From Narthecium ossifragum (Eukaryota > Streptophyta > Magnoliopsida > Dioscoreales > Nartheciaceae): 64,000 nucleotides of DNA. The DNA lies in NCBI GenBank assembly GCA_963920575.1, contig OY986972.1:18485271-18549270 (forward strand). The letters are read 5' to 3'. Below the pieces are notes generated by a model that was given only the letters and a program-made list of their open reading frames with translations, was not told where the DNA came from and did no database searches. Position numbers and translations under genes: made by a program. Below, piece after piece: positions 56,396 to 64,000 of this stretch (positions within the stretch are counted from its first letter, which is position 1; every line of letters starts with the position of its first letter).

Positions 56396-56743
56396 GATCG
56401 ATCCTTTAAAGACATCAAGACAAAATCCAGGTTGAACAACAAAGATCGATCTTTCTATCATGAGAAGATCGATCATCTATGTGCATTTTCAGAGACAGAG
56501 CGCAAGTTTTCAAAGGATCGATCTTCATCTAGGCCATGATCGATCTTTCACGGGCAAAAGAGATGACAGAGCGCAACAATTCAGATGATCGATCTTCACC
56601 TACGAGAAGATCGATCCCTTTATGGAGTTGAATAGTACATGAAGAACAAAGATCGATCTTCAGCAATAGGAAGATCGATCTTCCACGGGACCAGCGATCA
56701 CACGCAAGAGAAAGATCCATCTTCCACCCTATAAAGATCGATC
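56396..56743. repeat. Array of ten GATCGATC palindromes, mostly paired at 22 bp
   Basis: Exact octamers start at 56396, 56444, 56467, 56516, 56538, 56587, 56609, 56651, 56673 and 56736. GATCCATC, one base off, is at 56714. Pair offsets are 23, 22, 22, 22 and 22 bp. Many are embedded in AAGATCGATCTT, and the arms continue as TTC...GAA between partners. The array lies about 60 bp upstream of the LTR TATA box. Confidence 0.85.
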
Positions 56744-56806
56744 TTTATGTGCTAGTTGAGCAAAATCAACGGCCCAGATCTAATCCGAGTGGGGATGTTT
56801 GTAGGC

Positions 56807-56814
56807 TATAAATA
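56807..56814 (+). promoter_or_regulatory. Athila LTR TATA box
   Basis: TATAAATA within GGCTATAAATAGACCCC, followed by a plausible leader. It is the only strong TATA match in the LTR. Confidence 0.6.
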
Positions 56815-57887
56815 GACCCCTTTTGGGGGAATTTTGGGGATCCTCTCTTAGACTTTTTCCAGCCTTTCCTCTTTTAGACTCCTCTTACCCAACTTAGAAT
56901 AAGGCCTTTTTGGAGGAGATCCATGGAAGGAGAGTGTCATCAACCTCCCTCCACGGATCAAACCCCCAAGATGAGTCATTAAACTCTTAGCTTAGGGATT
57001 CTTATGATGTAATAAGGGTTTCTTTTAATGAATCCTAGGATTTAGGGCTTTTGCTACTCTATTGAATGGTTGTATGGATTGGATTTAATTTCTATATGAA
57101 TTTGGTGTTGTTTTCATTGATGAATGCTTGGATTGCCCTATTGTGCCCTAGATCTAGGTCTCTTGCATGCTAGGGCTTGGATGGAACCTCTCGTGAGAGG
57201 GATTCATGCTAGAACCATGGATTCTCTCACGGCGAAGGATTCTAATCCAAGATTGGACTAGATTGGGGTGCTAGAACCACCACCAATCGATTCCTAACCC
57301 TCCACCCATCCTATCGTTGTGATTTTGGGCAGTGAGGTACTAGAACCACCTCGCTATCACACCTAGATCCATACCACGTTAGCTCTCTTGCGACGAATCC
57401 ATCCTAATTAGAGGATTTGTTAGCGGCGATCGCAACTAATCATTCGGTAGTTGATCATTAGACGTTTGTTCTTGCCGACGAGGGATCTTAACCCGAGCCT
57501 CGTCGAGCGATAGGTGTAACTAGCCACTCGCCTGTCGACATTTGGATTTAACCATTCAATTTGAGGAGGCATGCCCTTGTCTTAGGAAGAACTATTAGAA
57601 CCCTTGTTATTGATTAAGAATCCCTCGGTCTTTCTTCATATCTTATCACCTTTTTGCATTAATTTTGGTCTAACCTAGTTAAAAACCCAAATCTAAATCT
57701 TTTCTTCCGACTTCTTGGTAGAGGACCATGCTTAGTATTCCACTTCAATCCTAGTTTCTTCCCCGTGGATCGACTCGGACTCACTACTAGCTACCCCAAA
57801 GGGTAGTTAGCTAAGAGTTTGATTATAAATTTGTAATTTTGATCGGGCGCGTTAAGCCGCGACACTTTCCACGTCTCATCAAAATTT

Positions 57888-57905
57888 TGGCGCCGTTGCC
57901 GGGGA
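57888..57905 (+). other. Primer-binding site (tRNA-Asp type)
   Basis: TGGCGCCGTTGCCGGGGA starts six bases after the LTR. It is complementary to the 3' end of plant tRNA-Asp and is the hallmark primer site of Athila-like elements. Confidence 0.85.
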
Positions 57906-58146
57906 ATGATAACTAGTTTTGAGTAGCTTACTTAGTGTAGTTTTCTTTCCAATTAGTTATTTTTCTTTTACCTGCTATATAAAAGACGAAAAATAGAATC
58001 GTGCTAATATTGTCATATCTTTTTGTGATCGAAAGGGGGAACGACGAAGCATCCTTCCGAGCGGTGGAGGAGCGATTGTCGACAACACGTCACCGAGAGT
58101 GCACTATTTGTATTTCTTAACCTTGTATGCTCTTCGTGATGTGTGA

Positions 58147-61100
58147 ATGAGTGTGCATGAGGATTCCGATTTTGATATTACATTGCAAGTATTTTTGGAT
58201 TCTCGTGTTGCATCGCATAAACCATTAGATCATTCTCATTCATTCATGGATAACCCCGATCCTCATGATCACCCCGACCCTATGGCCAATCTTCACCAAC
58301 CCGAAAACCAAGGTCGTAGGGCCATGAAGGACTTCTATATCCCTAATTCTTTCACCTTAAATTCTTACATCCAACCCCCGGTGATTGAGGCGGCCCATTA
58401 TGACATTAAACCACAATTTTTACAATCTTTGCCGGCCTTTCATGGATTATCCCACAAGGACCCTTACAACCATATCGAAGAATATATTTTAATAAGTTCT
58501 ACGGTAAGGGTAAATAATTTTATCGAAGAAGCTTGGAGACTTAAATTGTTTTCCTTCACTCTCAAGGGTAAAGCCAAATATTGGCTTGGCTTACTTCTTA
58601 GGAACCTCGATCTATCTCAACTTGGCCTCAACTACAAGCCCAATTTCTTGCTAAATTCTTTTCAATCACTAAAACTAGTGATCTTCGCCAAGAGATTGCA
58701 TCTTTTAGACAAGCTGATGATGAAGCGTTCCATGAAGCTTGGGACCGTTTTAGAGAACTTCTTAGGAAGTGTCCGCATCATCAATTTCCTCAATGGGCTA
58801 TAGTGGAAAATTTTTACAAAGGTCTTAAGGAGAGGTATCAATTGACTATTGATGCCGCGTGTGGGGGAGTCTTTATCACAAACCCTCTTGATGATTCTTG
58901 GAAACTTTTCGAGAAACTTGCCGAAAACTCCCAACACCATTCCTTCTCCTCTAAAAACAATCGAGGGTCTTCAAGTCAACATTCTCCTAAAGGAATTCTT
59001 GAGCTTAATGAGTCAACCTGGCTTGCCCAACAAATCGACGCTTTGAGTAGGAAGCTTGATCAAGTCCTTACTCAAACTATAAATCAAGTTGCTTCCTCTA
59101 GTCCTTCGTTGCCCTCATCTTCGGGGGAACTTTGTTTCTTGTGCTCCACTCCCGGTCATGATGTAACCGATTGTCATTTGGCATGCCACTACCCGGAGCT
59201 AGTGCAAGAACATGTGAATGCAATCTATAATCAATCCAAGCCGGCTTATGATCCTTATTCCAACACTTACAATCCCGATTTGAGAGACCATCCAAATTTT
59301 TCTTGGAGGACACCCGACCAACAACCACTTCCTTTCAACCCAAGGCCGCCATCCATGGGCACTCAAGCCCCAAATTATCCTCCAAAATTCCAATCGACAT
59401 ATCTTTCTAATTCTCAAGGCCAAGCTCCTCCATTCAAACCGTCATATCGGCCTCCCCAAGCTTATTCTTCCCAAGCACCTTATCAAGCTCAACCACCGCA
59501 ATCTTGGGGGCATCAACCATATACATCTCCACAACCTCAAGTGCCCACAAGCCAACCTTCTCATTCTCAACAACAAAAGGGAAACCAAAACATTGATGAG
59601 AGACTTTTGAAGGTCTTGGATTCTTTCGAAGCTAGTACCCAATTACTTCACTCCCATTCTCAATCTATAGCAAAAATGGAGGTGCAATTGGGTCAATTGG
59701 CCAATGCCATCTCTAGGAGGGAAGAGGGGCGATTACCTAGCCAACCCATCCCCAACCCAAAAGGCCAACACTCCATTGACACTTTTCATGAACAAGTCAA
59801 TGCGCTGACGATCCTACGGAGTGGCAAAACATTTCCCAATGTGGAGGAGCCGACTGACATTTCACAAGAGCATGAGCATGACATACATTCATCGTCACCA
59901 TTGCATGAGTGCATACCTTCTTCACCACATGCATCTTCGTCGTCCAAAGATAAGCATGCACCTAAGGATTCCAAGGTATCTCATAACACACATACATCCA
60001 ATGATTTGCATACATCTTCGAGTTCGACACCTCAATCTCATGACCTGAGCCCTAATGCTTATATTCCAAAAATTCCCTTTCCCGAGGCTCTAGCGGATCC
60101 TACTTCAACTCCATATAAAAATCCTAAACTTGATGTGATGATGGAGGTTTTTAAGAAAGTCCATATCAATCTTCCACTTCTAGATGCCATTAAACAAATT
60201 CCGTCTTATACTAAGTATCTCAAAGAGCTTTGCACTCATAAAAGGCGATCTAGATATCATATTTCTAAGAAAATTTTCTTGACCGCGCAAGTGAGCTCCA
60301 TTCTTAGATGTGACCTTCCCCCTAAACTTGAAGATCCGAGCATCCCTACCATTCCTTGCATAATTGGTAATAATCTCATTGAGGGAGCCCTACTTGATTT
60401 GGGAGCGAGTGTCAACATTCTTCCTTACTCCTTATATTGCCAATTTGGAATAGGAGAGCTCAAACCCACAATGATGAAACTTCAACTTGCCAATAGATCA
60501 ACGAAAAAACCTCGAGGTATTGTTGAAGATGTGTTGGTCAAGGTAGACAAGGCTTTCTTTCCGGTGGATTTTGTGGTATTAGACATGGAGCCCGGACCAT
60601 GGCATAAAAAGTCCGTTCCCATCATTCTAGGTCGACCATTCCTTGCCACAGCCAATGCTTTAATAAATTGTAGGAATGGAGTCATCACCGTTACATTTGG
60701 CAACATGGAGATACGGCTTAACATCTTTAATGCATCTAAGCATTATGCATGTGAAAAAGAATGTTTTATGATCGATGCTTGGAATGATCATCACGATGAT
60801 GAATGCTTGAATGATTTACTTGGTGATGATGAAGAGGTGGATGATGATTGTTGTGATATTAATTTGCCGGTATACCAACCATTTTATGAAGACATGCCCA
60901 ATTATGAAGAGGATGCTTGTGATATCAATATGCCGGTTTATGAAGTTTTTAGAGGGAATATATCAATTTTCGGGAACTCCTATGATGTTAATTTGCCAAT
61001 CTATGAGGTGTTTTGGGAGGACATAACTAATGTTGATGGGCCGAATTTGGTTGTCTTTCAAGAAAGTTTATCAATCTCTCATGATTGTGCTAGTGAAGTT

Positions 61101-61166
61101 TTGGACGAGGTTTTGCCCATTCTTGGTTATGATTATATAGGCAATGATTGTGTGACCCCTTGGTGA
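58147..61166 (+). pseudogene. Athila gag-protease with one frameshift
   Basis: Gag starts at the ATG at 58147. The capsid-like region (LPAFHGLSHKDPYNHIEEYI, LKLFSFTLKGKAKYWL) runs to about 58600, where the frame shifts. From 58803 to 61166 the second frame is open for 787 codons. It covers the rest of capsid (ENFYKGLKERYQLTIDAA), a zinc-knuckle-like segment (CFLCSTPGHDVTDCH), a long Pro/Gln/Ser-rich linker and an aspartic protease (LLDLGASVNILPYSLY, VPIILGRPFLATANA). The active-site triplet reads LGA in place of the usual DSG/DTG or DLGA context. After the protease come three acidic repeats around D[I/V]N[L/M]P[V/I]Y, then a stop with no pol. The frameshift makes gag non-functional in this copy. 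Confidence 0.85.
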
Positions 61167-61960
61167 AGGCATGACTTTGATTTGTTGCCTTCCACATCTT
61201 CCTCTACAATAATCTCTGCCACGATACTATCATTGCCCACCTCGAATGTCATGCAATTTCCCGTGTTCTTGCATATTTTCATTTGGCCTTATAAGACTGT
61301 TAATAAAGAACGTGATCTCTTTTATGTTAAAATGGATATAAGTTTAAAATGGTTTGTGATGAAAGAAACTTGATTTTATCATTGGCATTTAAATAAAGTC
61401 CTTCGAAGATGGCTTCATTCTCGCATCTCTAGATGCTACCATCAGTTAGAGGGGACATCGAAATTTTACGGGTGAGCTTGCATTGTGTCGAGCTAGAGAC
61501 AGTAAATCAAGCGCTTGGTGGGAGGCAACCCATCATTTCTTCATATTTTTTTGAATTTGTTTATTATTTCTTCTCTGCATGATTGATTGTTTTTCCAATT
61601 ATTTGCATGTTTGATTTTGGTGTGTTTTTTAATCGATTTTTGTTTGGATGATTGTGATGTCAAGATTGTTTGTTGAATGGGTGTGATGATCGTTGAATTG
61701 ATTGGATTGGAGTGTGTCTACTGTGGTATTTTAACGCCTAAAGAGCCTAGTATTCATGCATGTGCAGTGTGGGGCAAGTTCCCAGGTTTTCAGCTCTATT
61801 TTGCGTTTTTGTATGAAAAAGATCGATCTTTCGAGCGGTGAAGATCGATCCTTTTCATCCGATTGTATAGAAGCTGAAGCCTGGGTATGAATGATCGATC
61901 TTCTATCACCTAAAGATCGATCTTTCTTGCACATTTAATTGTGACAGAGGGATGGTTTAT
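61167..61960 (+). other. Athila 3' untranslated region with paired GATCGATC sites
   Basis: No coding sequence. The AAGCGCTTGGTGGGAGGC word is near 61508. Octamers at 61821/61843 and 61893/61915 form two pairs at exactly 22 bp. These may be the remains of the 5' part of the right LTR, which otherwise cannot be aligned here. Confidence 0.5.
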
Positions 61961-62424
61961 CGTTAGCGGCGATCACAACTAATCATTCGGTAGCCGATCA
62001 TTAGACGTTTGTTCTTGCCGACGAGGGATCTTAACCCGAGCCTCGTTGAGTGATAGGTGTAACTAGCCACTCGCCTGTCGACATTTGGATTTAACCATTC
62101 AATTTGAGGAGTCATGCCCTTGTCTTAGAAAGAACTATTAGAACCCTTGTTATTGATTAAGAATCCCTCGGCCTTTCTTCATATCTTATCACTTTTTTGC
62201 ATTAATTTTGGTCTAGCCTAGTTAAAAACTCAAATCTAAATCTTTTCTTCCGACTTCTTGGTAGAGGGCCATGCTTAGTATTCCACTTCAATCCTAGTTT
62301 CTTCCCAGTGGATCGACTCAGACTCACCATTAGCTACCCCAAAAGGTAGTTAGTTAAGAGTTTGATTATAAATTTGTAATTTTGATCGGGAGCGTTAAGC
62401 CGCGACACTTTCCACGTCTCATCA
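61961..62424 (+). repeat. Athila 3' LTR, 5'-shortened
   Basis: It aligns to 57418-57881 without gaps. About 1.2 kb of the full LTR, including the TATA box, has no counterpart directly upstream, so the copy is internally deleted or rearranged. Confidence 0.8.
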
Positions 62425-63035
62425 CCATTCAAATATATTAATAAATCGTTCGATATTCTTCGACAGTATTCACTACCGAATGTACAAAGCTATGGTGTAC
62501 TGAGCAATAATCGTACTGTATATAGAGGTAGTGGATCCCCGTGCCAGATCTATTTATATCAACATGATATAACTTGTCTGGGACATTTGGAGTCGTTTGA
62601 TACAACACACGTTTTTCATATAAGGTTAATCAGGTGGGCCCCATGTGTCACATGTCACGAGTAACCACCACCCCCACTACTCCCTCATCTCCCTCTCCTA
62701 ACCACATGTGCCAGATGATAACAATAACTAATTAAATAAAAGGTTTTATCCTTGTAGGATATATGACTCACACCTTAATTTATATAGTAGACTATGAACC
62801 ACTCATGCCCCCGGCACGGCACGGACTGTAGTTTAAATGCTGGGTGATTTAATTATGGTTGGGTGATTATACGGTTATTATTTCTCAGGTATGTGGAGGG
62901 TGTTCTCCTCCTTAGATCTTAAGTTGAATAAACTTCAGCCGTGCGGTTTGTTATCTTTGCTCTATGAGGTTGATTACTCTCAACTAAAGCGTGGATAATT
63001 TAAATAGGCTCTTCTTGTCTCCTGTCTGATTGCTC
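62425..63035. other. Upstream region of the DUF1995 gene
   Basis: It begins with the Athila target duplication and the right MULE target duplication (62427-62435). 62460-62560 has foldback-type words (TTCACTACCGAATG, GGTAGTGGATCCCCGTG) like those at 45.3 kb. No TATA box stands out near the gene start. Confidence 0.5.
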
Positions 63036-64000
63036 ATGATGGCCTCAAATCTTTTACTCAAACATCTCCCTCCACACGCCCTCTCCCTCCCATCTTTCCA
63101 CCACCATCCTCTCTCAAAGAGATCCAACAAGAAACCCCTCTCTTTTTCCCTCTCTCCCCCACCACCACCACCACCTCCAACGTCAAGAGAAGATGCCATC
63201 CTGCAAGCCAAGACCTCCCTCTCCGCCTCCCTCCAGAGGCCCCTCACCAACCCACTCCCCCTTCTCTCCACCCGCAAGCTCAAGAAGCAGAAGCAACCCC
63301 GCTTCCGCGTCGAGATCCCCGTCGCCGACGACTCTCCCTCCTCCCTCTCCCTCCTCGCCTCCGACCTTTTCTCCGACCTCCCACTCGTCAAGAAAGGCAA
63401 CAATAAGCCCACCCTTCTCCTCCTCTGGCCGGCCACCAACCTCTTCGAATCCGCCCGCGAGGCCTTCTCCGGCTCCTCTGCATCAATCCTCATCTCCATG
63501 TTGAATTCCATTGAACCCATTCTTCTCGATTCAGCTGATTTGGCGGCGTTTGTCGCGCCGGAGTCTTCGCAGTTGGGGGCGATGAAAACCCTAGCTGAAG
63601 AGCTGTATCCGAAGCCATTGGTGCTGCTGAACCCCCAGTGGGGCTTCGAGGAGGAGAAGGACTTTGGCGGTGGGTTCCGGAGCTTTGTTGGGTCGTTCGA
63701 TGTGGTGTACTCCTTCATGGGGTTGGAGGTGAAGGGGCTGCTCAGTAGGAGAAAAGGTGTGGTTCTTCGATGCGCAAAGGAAGGGGTGGTGAGCGGCGGC
63801 GCCGGGGAGGGGTGGGTGGTGATGATGGAGGAGGACGGCGGAGAGATGAGGGTGGTCTCCAGGTTCAATAGGCGGCCGGAGATTGGGGAGGTGGAGAACG
63901 TGCTGTACAATCTCATGGCGGCGAATTCGCCGGTGACCAAGTCTGTGAAGTTTCTAAGAGATTTGGCTTCCAATGTCACAGGAAAGAAGGTAAAGCAATG
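63036..64000 (+). CDS. DUF1995 chloroplast protein, LPA3-like (5' exon, cut by window edge)
   Basis: An ATG at 63036 (a second at 63039) opens a frame that runs to the right edge without a stop. A probable splice donor AAG|GTAAAG at 63989/63990 would end the exon after 318 codons. The N-terminus (MMASNLLLKHLPPHALSLPS, then Ser/Pro/Lys-rich to about residue 60) looks like a plastid transit peptide. The body carries DUF1995-type wording: RFRVEIPVADDSPSSL, LLLLWPATNLFESAREAF, VLLNPQWGFEEE and FDVVYSFMGLEVKGLLS. The family includes LPA3, which assists insertion of CP43 during photosystem II assembly, and the tail of a plastid adenylate kinase. Which member this is cannot be told from half a gene. 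The exon is very GC-rich, unlike the transposons beside it. Confidence 0.8.
   Translation, partial: MMASNLLLKHLPPHALSLPSFHHHPLSKRSNKKPLSFSLSPPPPPPPPTSREDAILQAKTSLSASLQRPLTNPLPLLSTRKLKKQKQPRFRVEIPVADDSPSSLSLLASDLFSDLPLVKKGNNKPTLLLLWPATNLFESAREAFSGSSASILISMLNSIEPILLDSADLAAFVAPESSQLGAMKTLAEELYPKPLVLLNPQWGFEEEKDFGGGFRSFVGSFDVVYSFMGLEVKGLLSRRKGVVLRCAKEGVVSGGAGEGWVVMMEEDGGEMRVVSRFNRRPEIGEVENVLYNLMAANSPVTKSVKFLRDLASNVTGKKVKQ

Larger units (their letters stand above)
56226..57881 (+). repeat. Athila 5' LTR
   Basis: 1656 bp, TG...CA. It contains a dense array of GATCGATC octamers (56396-56743), a TATA box at 56807 and a long leader. The last 461 bp align without gaps to 61964-62424. Confidence 0.85.
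56226..62424 (+). mobile_element. Athila-type Ty3 retrotransposon, non-autonomous
   Basis: The element starts TGATAAGA and ends TCTCATCA, near-perfect inverted ends. It is flanked by CCATA (56221-56225) and CCATT (62425-62429), a 5-bp duplication with one change. The left LTR, tRNA-Asp-type primer site and gag-protease are present. Reverse transcriptase, RNase H and integrase are missing. The word AAGCGCTTGGTGGGAGGCAA at 61508-61528 is one I know from the region 3' of pol in Athila-lineage elements. The right LTR is shortened to about 465 bp. The two LTRs differ at roughly 20 positions by eye over the shared 461 bp, so the insertion is not recent. Confidence 0.85.

Noticed and set aside
62984..63979. 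331-codon open frame on the minus strand
   Set aside because: It is the antisense shadow of the GC-rich DUF1995 exon. Its product is low-complexity Arg/Gly/Ser with no domain, while the plus strand gives a recognisable protein.
1..64000. tRNA, rRNA, CRISPR or bacterial-type operons
   Set aside because: I saw no cloverleaf-like gene, ribosomal sequence, or spaced direct-repeat array of CRISPR type. The tRNA-like match at 57888 is the retrotransposon primer site, not a tRNA gene.

Overview
This is nuclear DNA from a flowering plant. It holds intron-containing genes, organelle-targeted pentatricopeptide (PPR) proteins, a plastid DUF1995-type protein and many plant transposon families. The GC-rich first exons (about 45.7 kb and 63.0 kb), the large share of retrotransposon DNA and the TE styles suggest a monocot, probably not a grass. 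That is inference; the species cannot be fixed from the sequence alone.

Gene-rich left part (0-17.3 kb): a fragment of a MULE-type OTU-like protein (2-190); an E-class PPR gene (826-2814, +); a convergent DYW-class PPR gene that I recognise as the OTP84 editing factor (6237-3556, -); a four-exon MDP1-like HAD phosphatase (6445-9558, +) that shares a 207-bp divergent promoter with OTP84; a three-exon proline-rich CBM43/X8 callose-binding-type protein (12098-10492, -); and a hybrid proline-rich/8-cysteine cell-wall protein (16753-17271, +).

Transposon-rich middle (13-31 kb): long-terminal-repeat fragments in both orientations, one CACTA-like terminus, a PIF/Harbinger-like element with its own dimeric tandem array (19280-20566), a hAT-like element with a perfect 8-bp target-site duplication (25961-27317), and a second Harbinger-like element (29342-31177) that ends 157 bp before the next gene.

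31.3-44.1 kb: the complete 14-exon gene for translesion DNA polymerase eta (POLH). It carries a broken antisense Ty1/copia piece in intron 4 and a GC-rich insertion in intron 7. A foldback-element cluster follows (44.7-45.3 kb), then a small GC-rich gene of unknown function (45671-45976).

49.2-62.4 kb is a nest of four layers. A 7-kb MULE has long terminal inverted repeats, a decayed transposase and a second, GRF-zinc-finger ORF. It was hit by an L1 LINE inside the transposase, and by an Athila-type Ty3 retrotransposon exactly at its right target-site duplication. The Athila copy has gag-protease but no pol. The window closes in the first exon of a DUF1995 (LPA3-like) chloroplast protein gene (63036 onwards, +).

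The most unusual signal is a set of palindromic GATCGATC octamers. At least 26 copies occur where about one is expected by chance. Most are paired at an exact 22-bp spacing, and they sit inside LTR-type sequence of several different retrotransposons.
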